From assembly GCA_030533405.1 (NCBI GenBank), contig JAUNJF010000003.1:75204-139203 (forward strand): a stretch of DNA of 64,000 nt. Direction: 5' to 3'. A model generated the notes under the pieces. The model was not told where the DNA came from and searched no databases. It was given only the letters and a program-made list of their open reading frames with translations. Positions 1 through 9,208 of the stretch are shown here, piece by piece. The first letter of the stretch is position 1. The number at the start of each line of letters is the position of its first letter. Position numbers and translations under genes: made by a program. This stretch comes from Eubacteriales bacterium (GTDB lineage: Bacteria; Bacillota; Clostridia; Lachnospirales; Lachnospiraceae).

Positions 1-615
1 TTTCCTTGAAATACACAGATTGTTTCCAATTGTACATACAAGCATTGCAGATAGATACAAAATAAAATTCTTTGTTGTTAATAAAATAATAATCTGCAAT
101 ACATTCTGAATAAACCATGAGGATGTCTGATATACAACGCCAATATAAGATAACTGATGTGCATCCACCAATGTCCTTTTATATACCCATAAATAAGATA
201 AAACTGTATTTAACAAATATATGAGATAAATCCAAGTTAAATGTCTGACATTTGGACGATCTTTAATTAGAATATCCATAAACGGAACGACCATCATACC
301 CGCAGCAAACACAAATCCTGCTACCAACTGATAGAATCGCTTATACATACGCATTAACGATTTTTGTTTTTCTATATCCCGATCTGCAATTGGTTTATAT
401 AATGCATAGGTAATTGCTGTTCCAACACCAAGTTCCGATAATGCTAACACATTTAATATATCCGTAAATAAACCATTAATTCCAACATATTCCTGACTTA
501 ATGTATGTGTAAACACTACTCTGGCAGCAAATCCCATTAAAATCGCAAATGCTCTTGCAATAATTGCAACCACTGTATTCTTTGCTGAGTATTCCGTTCT
601 ACTCTTCTCTGTCAC
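1..615 (-). CDS. Polysaccharide flippase (Wzx/MATE-like), C-terminus beyond window
   Basis: This is the N-terminal 205 residues of a multi-pass membrane protein; the reading frame runs off the left edge. The start is GTG, seven bases after a GGAGG ribosome site. The N-terminus shows the usual polysaccharide-exporter layout: a short basic tail, a first helix (about residues 14-35), a loop reading SQEYVGINGLF, then a helix with ALSELGVGTAITYALYKPIA, typical of lipid-linked oligosaccharide flippases. It is the last visible gene of the exopolysaccharide operon, 15 bases after the Stealth gene. The inferred role is moving an undecaprenyl-linked repeat unit across the membrane. The locus also carries PelG, so two export routes may coexist. 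Family call firm, substrate unknown. Confidence 0.8.
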   Translation of the reverse strand, partial: MTEKSRTEYSAKNTVVAIIARAFAILMGFAARVVFTHTLSQEYVGINGLFTDILNVLALSELGVGTAITYALYKPIADRDIEKQKSLMRMYKRFYQLVAGFVFAAGMMVVPFMDILIKDRPNVRHLTWIYLIYLLNTVLSYLWVYKRTLVDAHQLSYIGVVYQTSSWFIQNVLQIIILLTTKNFILYLSAMLVCTIGNNLCISRK

Positions 616-630
616 TATTACGCCTCCAAC

Positions 631-1626
631 TTATTTTTCAAAACATGACTTATTTGGTAAGATATTTTCAAATGCCATGTGTAATTCCTTCTGCATTTCT
701 GAAATATCACCATGAATTTCCGCATCATTGATGCAAATAACCTTTTTCTTTGGTTTACGAATCGCCTGATATAGCGCCTGATTATTCTCACTCATCTCAT
801 AATATTGAAAATTTTTATGTACATTTCTTGGCACAAAATCCCCAGACAATTTTTGCCATTCCCGAAATAAATATTGTGTCACATCCCCATTTCCTCGAAA
901 ACGGTCCTGTGAAGCCTTTCTAAGCGCTTCCCCTTCCTGTTCCCATACTTCCTCATATGTTTTTTTCAAAAATGGGGCTGGACCATGTACGGTATAAAAT
1001 CCCGTATATAACGGAAAAAATAGTTCCAATAAATTATAAAAAAAGTAAAGTGGTGGATAACCAATTCTAAAATAATTGCCTGGATGTGTTTTTACACCTT
1101 CTCGTTTATTAAAATGCTTTGCTAAAATCAGTGAATTATTCATATATATATTTGACATCACCGGATTTTTAGGATTCGCAACGACTGGTTGAAACGCCAA
1201 CATATCAACTGGTTTCCCATCCATAAAAAACACTTCTGGTTTTGTATCATCGACTAAAAAGACATCATCATTAAAAAAAACAAAATGCTCTGCCAATCCT
1301 TCAATTTTATGCAAATAAAGTTCAATCACAGAGCTATTAAATACAGGCAAAATCTCCTTTGGCATATAGTCTTCATGCTTCACAATATGGATTTTCGGAT
1401 TCGTAACATCTAACCACGTAGGAACATGTCCCCATGTAACAAAATGAATTTTTCGCACCCATGGTGCAAATTTTTCTACTCCACGAAACCAATACTTTAA
1501 CAACTCCCAATCTCGATATCTTGCATCACTGGCATCACTTTGAGAATCTGGCATATACTTTGACTTTTCTTTTCTCCATTCTGGATCATTTCCATCTACC
1601 CACATGATTACAAAATCGATATCCAT
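631..1626 (-). CDS. Stealth-family sugar-phosphate transferase
   Basis: The 331-residue protein has the conserved Stealth regions in order: CR1 (IDFVIMWVDGNDPEW, residues 3-17), CR2 starting at RYRDWELLKYWF (36-47) and containing FFNDD (117-121), CR3 around the HGPAPF segment (about 213), and CR4 with CINDAEIHGDI (about 297-307). Stealth enzymes transfer hexose-1-phosphate from a nucleotide sugar to a glycan, giving phosphodiester-linked polymers. The protein lacks transmembrane segments and should act at the cytoplasmic face. It begins directly after the stop of the preceding gene, with GAGAGGTG as ribosome site, so it is co-translated with the EPS operon. The exact sugar is not predictable. 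Its presence implies that this EPS contains phosphate diesters or is decorated by them. Confidence 0.9.
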   Translation of the reverse strand: MDIDFVIMWVDGNDPEWRKEKSKYMPDSQSDASDARYRDWELLKYWFRGVEKFAPWVRKIHFVTWGHVPTWLDVTNPKIHIVKHEDYMPKEILPVFNSSVIELYLHKIEGLAEHFVFFNDDVFLVDDTKPEVFFMDGKPVDMLAFQPVVANPKNPVMSNIYMNNSLILAKHFNKREGVKTHPGNYFRIGYPPLYFFYNLLELFFPLYTGFYTVHGPAPFLKKTYEEVWEQEGEALRKASQDRFRGNGDVTQYLFREWQKLSGDFVPRNVHKNFQYYEMSENNQALYQAIRKPKKKVICINDAEIHGDISEMQKELHMAFENILPNKSCFEK

Positions 1627-3096
1627 CTATTCACCTCTCTTTTTTGTTAACGGCGTGTCTAAAAGTTGGATAGTTCCAACCATATATCCATATTCTGTCA
1701 TTTCTGAATCATTTGCAAATAAGATTCTTTGCTCTGAAGCGCAATCCTTTATTCCAAAATATACTTCATATGTTTTTGGTTCTTCCCCCTTAAAAAACAA
1801 CTCTTGTGACACACACACAGATTCCTTTTCATTCGCACCCGACAAATTCATCACCTCATCTGCATCCATCGAAAGCTCACGAATTTCATCTGTATCAACA
1901 TCGCGCAATAATAGTTCCACCTTTGCCTTTTTATAAAGAGGTGCGAACCCACTATTTTTCAAATACAAACGCAAAGAAACCTGATCTTCCGCATAATGAT
2001 AATCCATCTGCACTTTATTCAAATACAAACGATATCCCAAATGTCGTTCCATGTAGGAAAGACCATCCATTCCCTGATAACAGCTATCTTCCTGCACAAT
2101 ATAATTCTTCCATTTATCAAATACAGCTTGATCATAATCTTTATTGATATATGTCACATGCATTTCGCGTAAATCCTGCAATGCATTTTCAAAATCATTA
2201 TATGCATTCTCAACAATGACCTCACCGCCCTGTGGCACATTTTGACAGAGTTTATTTTGAAAAGAAATCTCCTCTTCTCTGGTCCATTTCGAAAAATCCC
2301 CATCTTCTGCCTGCGTGTGAACGCCGTATGTTCCGTAATCCGTCGCACTTCCAAGCATTCCATCATTATATAACCCCAAGCGATCCATCTTTGTGCCTCT
2401 TCCTTTTTCCATCTCGGCCAAATTCGCAGTTTGATTAATCACACGCCAAAACATTGGGGTACGTACCGACAAAAAAATATCTTCGGATGTACAATCTGCC
2501 AACTGATTTGCAAGTAATTCCAAGTCCCGCTGATTCGTATAAGATGTTCCGTTCATTTCACCAACATTTCCTATAAATAAGCCCTGTAAGGTGAAGATGT
2601 TATCTGCATTCTGATTAATCAATGGAGCAACCTGTTTCATATGATTTAAAATAATATGGATATCTTCTGGATCTAGTTCATTTGCCTTACCGCTCCAATC
2701 ATATAAAAACCGAACGATCCACTGCTTGTCTGTTTTTTGCATATTTTCAAATAAATTTTGTATATTGTTTAATCCCTGATTCGAAATAGGACCTTCTCGA
2801 AAATCCTCTAGATTCACCTGAATCATAGTGAGTGTCGTATTGTCCTCGTCGTTATATCGTTTTTTTATCTCTTCTGCAAAATCCATCTGGTCATCATGAA
2901 TGCGAAAACCATGAATTCTGTAAAATCCACGATTTGGATTCCTTATCATTTTGTTGGACTCTTTGAAATCAGGGCTGCTACAAACAACATTACCATGACC
3001 TCTCATAATAAAATATCCACACCAGATTCCCAATGAAATCAGACCAATTCCGAATAATAATACAAATATAATTAATAGTATTTTCTTAATTTTCAC
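1627..3096 (-). CDS. Membrane-anchored DUF4874/DUF4832 protein
   Basis: The protein has 489 residues. An uncleaved signal anchor (about residues 5-28, KKILLIIFVLLFGIGLISLG) places the rest outside the cell. The body begins with the NPNRGFYRIHGF signature of DUF4874, a TIM-barrel-like domain, followed by a DUF4832 beta-rich C-terminal domain (from about residue 310, with GYRLYLNKVQM and the NSGFAPLYKKAKVEL strand). Such pairs occur in bacterial glycan loci; no activity is established that I know of. The start is GTG behind GGAGGAG and overlaps the end of the large membrane-protein gene by 11 bases, showing coupling. A soluble paralog lies at 5524-6837, so the membrane-protein gene is flanked by two copies. 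Confidence 0.8.
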   Translation of the reverse strand: MKIKKILLIIFVLLFGIGLISLGIWCGYFIMRGHGNVVCSSPDFKESNKMIRNPNRGFYRIHGFRIHDDQMDFAEEIKKRYNDEDNTTLTMIQVNLEDFREGPISNQGLNNIQNLFENMQKTDKQWIVRFLYDWSGKANELDPEDIHIILNHMKQVAPLINQNADNIFTLQGLFIGNVGEMNGTSYTNQRDLELLANQLADCTSEDIFLSVRTPMFWRVINQTANLAEMEKGRGTKMDRLGLYNDGMLGSATDYGTYGVHTQAEDGDFSKWTREEEISFQNKLCQNVPQGGEVIVENAYNDFENALQDLREMHVTYINKDYDQAVFDKWKNYIVQEDSCYQGMDGLSYMERHLGYRLYLNKVQMDYHYAEDQVSLRLYLKNSGFAPLYKKAKVELLLRDVDTDEIRELSMDADEVMNLSGANEKESVCVSQELFFKGEEPKTYEVYFGIKDCASEQRILFANDSEMTEYGYMVGTIQLLDTPLTKKRGE

Positions 3097-5527
3097 TATG
3101 CTCCTCCACTGGAAAACCTAAACGATAAATACATGCTGGATTCTGCTTAAAATAGTAACACACAAAATTATCATCCTCGTAATACGTATGAAGCTCACCT
3201 GGATACAATCTTGAAAATTCCTTACACCACCAATTTAACTTAGATTCTATGATTGCCCTTGATTCAAGGTCAGCATACGAGGTTGTCGCAACCGGCAACA
3301 TCGTATACAATAGTTCATCTGTATCTTCATACAATTCTGAATGCTTGATATCTGGGCACTGCGTTACATAATCTCCATAGTACTGTGGGTACTTTTCATC
3401 CCCCAACCATTTCGGACCATTAAAAAAATGAATTTGACTACGTTGCATTGGCTTTTTTTCTAAATAAATAAACACATATTCTGTCGGAAGTTTATAAAAA
3501 CGATTTGTACAATTATTTGTGAAATTAACAAGCTCCTCGTGATAACCATATTGTATCATTTGATAAAGTTCGTCTACAGTTGACACTATTGTATAACTAA
3601 AATCTGGAAACTGTTCTGTTATATCATAAGTTACCATAACCGCACTATTATATCTTGTGATTTCATAATGCTGAAATCCATGAAATGTACCGGTTGCCTG
3701 CGTAAACACATAAATAACACCAACCAAAGCGGCTCCAATTACATTTTGCAACTTTTGACTCGCAATTTTTATAAATAAAACACTCACTGCATCCACACAA
3801 ATAAAGCACATACCAATCATCATAATCTGGATGATAACAATTACTCGAGACCCCTCTATCAACTGTGGGAATCCCAACGCCCCCGCACAATAAATGACCA
3901 TAAAAAGAATTGTCGCTAAAATGATTGATACATAATGATCGAACTGCGCACAATCCATTTCTTTCTTCCTTTTTATCACGGCAATTAACGTTATTCCAAT
4001 TCTCATCACACAAAAAACTACAAACGACAGCACTGTAATCCACAATAATGCAACACCACGTTTTTGTTTGAATAATTTAATATAGGAAAGTTCATACACG
4101 ATGGATGCCTTCGCTTTGACAAGCTTTTTGATTCGCTTAATCAACGATTCCTTCGGTACCTGTCTAATAGAATCCGCATTAGTTTCATCTTGTGTGTATA
4201 CTTCCTGCGCCTCTGTCTCCGTAGATACAGCTTCCTCTTGTATATTCGAAGCGTCCTGATTTTCAAAAGAATCCTCTTCATTTATACTATTCTCTTCATT
4301 TTCTGCGTCATCACCACTATTCTTATCCTCACCACTCATTACGTTAAGTGCCCATCCAATGGAACCCTGAAACGGAATACCAGATGCAAGCGCTCCAATC
4401 ATCGGTACAACCGCTACTGTTGTACCCATAACGACAGCTAACACCAATGTTACAAATCGCTTAGGCGTAAAAATTTTGCGAACTGCCACTGGCACAAATG
4501 CCACACATAAGAAAAATGCCATAATTGTTGTGTAAAAATGTGCCACCAAAGAAGCTGCAATTGCCATCCAAAAAACAAGTAAATTTTCATTTGCAAATAA
4601 TCTTTTCAGCCATTTATATTTTCCAGTCACCTGTTCCTCTTCCGATATATCACCACGTAAATATCGAATCAAGTATGTCACACACATAAAAGGTGCAAAC
4701 AATGTAAATTCCTGTGGTAATGTCCACTGCAATCGTGACATCGCATATACCGCATCAACATTTACAACATCCAATGTTAAAAACAATGCTACAACAAGAA
4801 TCGGTATATATCTCCATCGAAAAATTTCTCGAAACATCATATAAACAGAAACCAACAATACAAACACATGTATTCCCTGTAAAAACAATAGACAACTATA
4901 AATTCGAATATGAAATAATTCATGCATTGCATAAATCATACAATGCATACCCTCTGGATATACACCCGCTGAAAAAATTTCTCCCTTGGTTAATCCATAA
5001 ATCCATGCATTATGTGGATACAAATCTCCACATCCATAGGAATAATCCTGAAATGCACCATACGAAAAGAAAATGACACCAAATAGCACAACAATCGCTA
5101 AAATGCTATATTCCCAAAACCGTCCCTGAAATGCCTTCAAAAATCGTTTCCACGCATTCTTAATCACATCAACAATCATACCACCTATATGATAGCAATA
5201 ACTTTTGATTCCCAATGTTCCTGACAATACATGTAAAATACGTTTTCCCTCTTCTTTTTTATTTGGAATTCTACTAATCACACAATACAAAAATGACCCA
5301 TAAAATAAAAATGAAATCAGCCATGGGTTTAACATATGCACAAGTCCCAACATCAGTACAGCAGTATTCACTAAAACGATTTGCGTGGTTACACAAAATC
5401 CAAATCGAAATGTCAATGTTTTTTTATGCAAAAATTTCTTAAATATTACCGATGGCCATATGAAAAAAATAAACAAATAAGCAAATAGCACTTTTCCATA
5501 TTCCACCAACCAATACAATGTTGTCAT
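3086..5527 (-). CDS. Large polytopic membrane protein of EPS locus, GT-C-like
   Basis: The 813-residue protein has roughly a dozen hydrophobic helices in two blocks (residues 10-390 and 490-610), split by an acidic low-complexity stretch (about 395-459, rich in Asp, Glu, Asn, Ser). The soluble C-terminal 200 residues are extracytoplasmic in the simplest topology. A conserved-looking loop reading YGCGDLYPHNAWIYGL follows the early helices; acidic residues in such loops are typical of GT-C glycosyltransferases, but no canonical DXD is certain. It overlaps the flanking genes by 4 and 11 bases. The likely role is a lipid-linked-sugar transferase or polymerase of the EPS pathway. It could instead be a structural membrane partner of the two DUF4832 proteins. 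Confidence 0.65.
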   Translation of the reverse strand: MTTLYWLVEYGKVLFAYLFIFFIWPSVIFKKFLHKKTLTFRFGFCVTTQIVLVNTAVLMLGLVHMLNPWLISFLFYGSFLYCVISRIPNKKEEGKRILHVLSGTLGIKSYCYHIGGMIVDVIKNAWKRFLKAFQGRFWEYSILAIVVLFGVIFFSYGAFQDYSYGCGDLYPHNAWIYGLTKGEIFSAGVYPEGMHCMIYAMHELFHIRIYSCLLFLQGIHVFVLLVSVYMMFREIFRWRYIPILVVALFLTLDVVNVDAVYAMSRLQWTLPQEFTLFAPFMCVTYLIRYLRGDISEEEQVTGKYKWLKRLFANENLLVFWMAIAASLVAHFYTTIMAFFLCVAFVPVAVRKIFTPKRFVTLVLAVVMGTTVAVVPMIGALASGIPFQGSIGWALNVMSGEDKNSGDDAENEENSINEEDSFENQDASNIQEEAVSTETEAQEVYTQDETNADSIRQVPKESLIKRIKKLVKAKASIVYELSYIKLFKQKRGVALLWITVLSFVVFCVMRIGITLIAVIKRKKEMDCAQFDHYVSIILATILFMVIYCAGALGFPQLIEGSRVIVIIQIMMIGMCFICVDAVSVLFIKIASQKLQNVIGAALVGVIYVFTQATGTFHGFQHYEITRYNSAVMVTYDITEQFPDFSYTIVSTVDELYQMIQYGYHEELVNFTNNCTNRFYKLPTEYVFIYLEKKPMQRSQIHFFNGPKWLGDEKYPQYYGDYVTQCPDIKHSELYEDTDELLYTMLPVATTSYADLESRAIIESKLNWWCKEFSRLYPGELHTYYEDDNFVCYYFKQNPACIYRLGFPVEEHSEN

Positions 5528-6837
5528 GAAATCACCTCATCGATCTCGTAATTCATTAATTTTCCAATATATACTCTATCACGTTGTTCTTCATTTCCAA
5601 AATGAATTCTTTTCCCATCCAACACTCGAAAAGCTTGTAAATAAAAATGTGTTACATTCTTTTTCTTTGGATGAACGCTACACACAAATTGCATCTCCAT
5701 TTGCATTCCACTTGCAATGCCAGACAAGTCTCCACAAACTGTTATCATCCGTTCATCCTGTCCACATTGTGCTACAACTTCCACACGCATCTCATGATAC
5801 GCATTTGCAAAACCTGTATTTTTTATCCAAACACTCGCCTGTACATACCCATCTTCTTTCCTAGACATCCTAAAATCTTGAATCACAAAGCGATATCCCA
5901 AATGAGCCTGCACATACTCATATACATTTTTCCCTCTCCAGACATCTCTTCCATCATATTTTTTTTCTTTCCAAAGATTTAACATATTACAATCATACAA
6001 TCGATTCAAATAGGAAATATGCATCTTTCTAAAACACAACATCATTTCCTCTATTGTAAGACCGTCTACAAATCCATCACCGTAAACTGCCTCTCCACCA
6101 TTGGGAACAATGGCACAAAGCTTATTTTGAAATTCTAATTCCTCTTGTCTTGTCCACATTTTATCCCAATTTTGCTGAATCTCCACTCCATATGTACCCA
6201 TATCTGTCTCTGATGACATAATTGCATCATTAAATAACCCTATCTTACATTGATTTCTATTATTTTTCCACAGATATTCATTTCTTAACATACGATATAT
6301 GACAGGCTTTCGAACCGCCAAAAAAACATCTTTTCCCAACTCGCGATCCAGGATTTCAACCAACTCGCGCAATTGTCCGATTCCCTGAAATTTGGAGCCA
6401 TGCATTTCTCCCCAATTCCCAATTAACAATCCCTGAAAAATGAAAATTTGATTTCTCCAAGGTTGTATCAACCTTCCAATTGTCTGTAAATGCTTTTTAA
6501 CAAGAGAAAAGTCATCTGGCTCCCATTTCAAAGCATTTCCCTCATGATCATAAACCACTCGTAAAATGATATCCTTCTCATGTTCTGCAAAAAAACAAAT
6601 AGCTGTTTTTATTGCAGCAGTTGCCTCCTCTGACAGTTCTTCATTATGATATTTCCCAATATCAATAAGTAACAAAACCAAACTTTCCTTTTCCACTAAG
6701 CACTCTGTAAACAATTGATAATCAATATCTTCACCAATTACCACAGTGAAAATCTGGTAGAAGCCTCTCGCAGGATTACATATATTTTCAAAGGACTCTT
6801 TTAATTGTGCTTTCTGATAAAGACGATTAAAGAGCAT
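5524..6837 (-). CDS. DUF4874/DUF4832 protein, no membrane anchor
   Basis: The 437-residue paralog of the 1627-3096 product carries the same signatures (NPARGFYQIF near residue 21, IFIFQGLLIGNWGEMHGS, LGYRFVIQDFRM) but starts directly in the domain, without a signal peptide or anchor. It would therefore be cytoplasmic, unlike its partner. DUF4874 resembles a glycoside hydrolase TIM barrel; a role in handling a nascent glycan on the inner face is an inference. ATG follows GATGGAGGG, overlaps the GT2 gene by 11 bases and ends in an ATGA overlap with the membrane-protein gene. The paired copies with different predicted location are worth noting. Confidence 0.75.
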   Translation of the reverse strand: MLFNRLYQKAQLKESFENICNPARGFYQIFTVVIGEDIDYQLFTECLVEKESLVLLLIDIGKYHNEELSEEATAAIKTAICFFAEHEKDIILRVVYDHEGNALKWEPDDFSLVKKHLQTIGRLIQPWRNQIFIFQGLLIGNWGEMHGSKFQGIGQLRELVEILDRELGKDVFLAVRKPVIYRMLRNEYLWKNNRNQCKIGLFNDAIMSSETDMGTYGVEIQQNWDKMWTRQEELEFQNKLCAIVPNGGEAVYGDGFVDGLTIEEMMLCFRKMHISYLNRLYDCNMLNLWKEKKYDGRDVWRGKNVYEYVQAHLGYRFVIQDFRMSRKEDGYVQASVWIKNTGFANAYHEMRVEVVAQCGQDERMITVCGDLSGIASGMQMEMQFVCSVHPKKKNVTHFYLQAFRVLDGKRIHFGNEEQRDRVYIGKLMNYEIDEVIS

Positions 6838-7597
6838 TGCTTCCCTCCATCTCTACATGAAAAAGTTTAATTCTGACCCATACCGCTACAATAGAAAACA
6901 TCATTCGAAACATATATATGATAGGTCTCAATCCTGAATGCATACTAACACCTTCTGTACGCAAATGCATAACAGCTGGAATTTCAACAACGCGATATTT
7001 TAACAAAATCATTTGCATAATCATATTTGCATCCGGATACCGATCATCAAAATGGTTATATTTTGCATAATACGAAAATGCACTCCTACTTTGTCCCTGT
7101 AATCCTGTTGTCGGATCTGTAATCGTCTGTCCCGTTCCCAATTTAATTAGCATACGAAATAAGCAATACGCTATTTTCTTTAACAACGAGGTCGGATATT
7201 CTTCACATTCTTTCATAAAACGAGAACCCAACACAATATCTGGGCATTTACCATGCTCATCCGGAGTTTTCAGTTTTTCGTATATTTGAAGAATATTACT
7301 TACATCATGCTGTCCATCCGCATCCATTTGAATAATGTATTTGTATCCTTTTTTTACAGCATATTTGTAACCAAGCTGAAGACCATTTCCATAACCCAAA
7401 TTAAAAATATGATTTACTATTTTCACACCATATTTTCTTACAACCGCCTCTGTATTATCCTTTGAATAATCATTCATAACCAAAACATCTGCCACAGAAG
7501 CAATTTCTGGTTGTTTCAAGGCTTCCAATACCTTTCCTATATTCTTTTCCTCGTTGTATGCTGGTATTATAATTAAAACCTCTTTTGTATTTTTCAT
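6827..7597 (-). CDS. GT2 family glycosyltransferase (DPM1/polyprenyl-phosphate type)
   Basis: The 256 residues match the DPM1-like GT2 fold. The N-terminus is EVLIIIPAYNEEKNIGKVL, the nucleotide-binding MNDYSKDNT follows, and the metal-binding DXD is MDADGQHD at 91-98. The later TTGLQGQSRSAF region helps bind acceptor. There is no long C-terminal membrane domain beyond a weak hydrophobic stretch near 225-245, so this is the soluble-type enzyme that transfers a sugar from a nucleotide donor to polyprenyl phosphate or a lipid-linked acceptor. It sits in the EPS operon seven bases after the GT4 gene and overlaps the next gene by 11 bases. Donor sugar unknown. Confidence 0.88.
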   Translation of the reverse strand: MKNTKEVLIIIPAYNEEKNIGKVLEALKQPEIASVADVLVMNDYSKDNTEAVVRKYGVKIVNHIFNLGYGNGLQLGYKYAVKKGYKYIIQMDADGQHDVSNILQIYEKLKTPDEHGKCPDIVLGSRFMKECEEYPTSLLKKIAYCLFRMLIKLGTGQTITDPTTGLQGQSRSAFSYYAKYNHFDDRYPDANMIMQMILLKYRVVEIPAVMHLRTEGVSMHSGLRPIIYMFRMMFSIVAVWVRIKLFHVEMEGSNAL

Positions 7598-7603
7598 ATG
7601 TCC

Positions 7604-8812
7604 TCACCCTTCCATCAAAGCAAGCAACTTTTGTATCTCCATACTGCTATCTTCATTTTTCTTAGCTGCCATCTCACCTAGTCTTTTTCGTTTTGCTTCA
7701 TCATGAATCAACTCACGTACTGACTGAAAAATAGCTTCTGCCGTAAAATCACACAATACACCATCCACATCCTGAATCACCTGTTCCCGATTCCCACTAC
7801 AATCTGAAACAACCATTGGTTTTCCAATAATCTGCGCTTCCTGAATTGCGATACTCTTGCCCTCAAAGCGACTAGCATGTACATAGATATCTGCCTGTTT
7901 CATATATGGATACGGATTTTTCACCGCACCCGGCATCAAAAAATCTTTCTGTAACCCTAACTTTTCTACCTGGTCTTCCAATTTTTTTCGTTGGTCACCA
8001 TCACCTAATACATACCATCTTACATTTTCGCCACTATCTTTTAACATTTTCATCGCATCAATAGAAACTTCAAATGCTTTTTGTGTCGTTAATCTACCAA
8101 CTGACAAAATACGGATTCCAGAAAACTCGTCTGTAAATCCCTCATTTTCTTCTGCTCTTTTTCGTATCCCTTCACAGTCTAAAATATTATGAAAAACCTG
8201 TGTTTTCTTGCTGTACTCCGGATACGCTTTTTCAAAAGCCATCTTCACCTCATCAGACACAGTAAATATTTGATCAAAATGTTTGTAACAATCCTGATCA
8301 AGTGCTCTTGTATAACCAGCTTTCTCATAATCCACATGCACAAATGCTGCTTTTTTATCGGCATTTACCCAATTTGCAACATAATATGTGGAACCTCCTT
8401 CTAAATACGCAACAGCCAAATCATAATGTTCATCAAATCGTTCCGCTCCCTCCGACAAGATATCCCACAATAATTTTTCAATCAGAATTTTTCGTTTTCT
8501 AATCATATAACATAAATTACGCACCAGATAAGGAAATTTTCGAATCACATTTCCTCGCTTTAACAGTGCCTTCAACACGGTTTTTTTAAGGTTTCCCTTT
8601 CCCTCAGCACTTAGCACCGAACGATTATCAAAATGACTGTTTTTTAACTTCACATAGTCTGGCAGCATAGAAACCATTTCACCTTGCCCCATCAATACAT
8701 ATAGTGAAATCTCATATTGTTCAGAATCCATTTTCCGAAGCAATTCCAACAAAGCCGTTTCAGCTCCAGCCTGACCCAGTGTATTAATCACAAAAAGTAC
8801 TTTTTTCATCAT
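7604..8812 (-). CDS. GT4 family glycosyltransferase
   Basis: The 402-residue protein has a GT-B fold. The N-terminal half starts with KKVLFVINTLGQAGAETALLEL, typical of capsule and EPS GT4 enzymes that load an acceptor lipid. The C-terminal half carries RILSVGRLTTQKAFEVSIDA, the VHASRFEGKSIAIQEAQ motif with the E-x7-E catalytic and nucleotide-sugar pair, and KPMVVSDCSGNREQV. The enzyme should retain stereochemistry and work at the cytoplasmic membrane face. It lies 20 bases downstream of the DUF2304 gene and 7 bases upstream of GT2. Donor and acceptor cannot be read from sequence. Confidence 0.88.
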   Translation of the reverse strand: MMKKVLFVINTLGQAGAETALLELLRKMDSEQYEISLYVLMGQGEMVSMLPDYVKLKNSHFDNRSVLSAEGKGNLKKTVLKALLKRGNVIRKFPYLVRNLCYMIRKRKILIEKLLWDILSEGAERFDEHYDLAVAYLEGGSTYYVANWVNADKKAAFVHVDYEKAGYTRALDQDCYKHFDQIFTVSDEVKMAFEKAYPEYSKKTQVFHNILDCEGIRKRAEENEGFTDEFSGIRILSVGRLTTQKAFEVSIDAMKMLKDSGENVRWYVLGDGDQRKKLEDQVEKLGLQKDFLMPGAVKNPYPYMKQADIYVHASRFEGKSIAIQEAQIIGKPMVVSDCSGNREQVIQDVDGVLCDFTAEAIFQSVRELIHDEAKRKRLGEMAAKKNEDSSMEIQKLLALMEG

Positions 8813-8832
8813 GATTTACCTCATTCAAACGA

Positions 8833-9207
8833 TTACCCAATTTTTTCTTCCAACTGTTGTATTCTTTTTTCCAATTCTTCCTTCTCTGCATTCATCAAAG
8901 ACATCTGAATGGCAATTTCATTATTCTTGCGTACCAGCTCAGATATTTTACAACTCATAAAATAAATACCAAAAATCGAGCCAAGCGCAAACATAATTAA
9001 TAAAACCAAACCTGTTTTACTAATAAATCGATTAATGATGGTTGGTCTTAGAAAAATACCTGCAATCATTAAAATTACTGCAAACATTCCCCATGACAAA
9101 CAAAACGATACTGTCATGCTATTTTTTGCAAGCGATGCCATTGTAACACAAAGAATAATCAGTCCAACAAGCACCATAATCATTTGTAAAATCACACCAG
9201 AACCCAT
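8833..9207 (-). CDS. DUF2304-like small membrane protein
   Basis: This 124-residue protein has three hydrophobic helices (about 6-28, 33-52 and 62-85) followed by a charged coiled-coil tail (95-123, NAEKEELEKRIQQLEEKIG). That is the DUF2304 architecture found beside GT2 and GT4 enzymes in glycan loci, where such proteins may help flip or recruit polyprenyl-linked sugars. Its start lies one base after the PelG stop, so expression is coupled to pelG. A specific activity is not established. The main alternative is a general scaffold for the glycosyltransferases downstream. Confidence 0.7.
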   Translation of the reverse strand: MGSGVILQMIMVLVGLIILCVTMASLAKNSMTVSFCLSWGMFAVILMIAGIFLRPTIINRFISKTGLVLLIMFALGSIFGIYFMSCKISELVRKNNEIAIQMSLMNAEKEELEKRIQQLEEKIG

Positions 9208-9208
9208 A

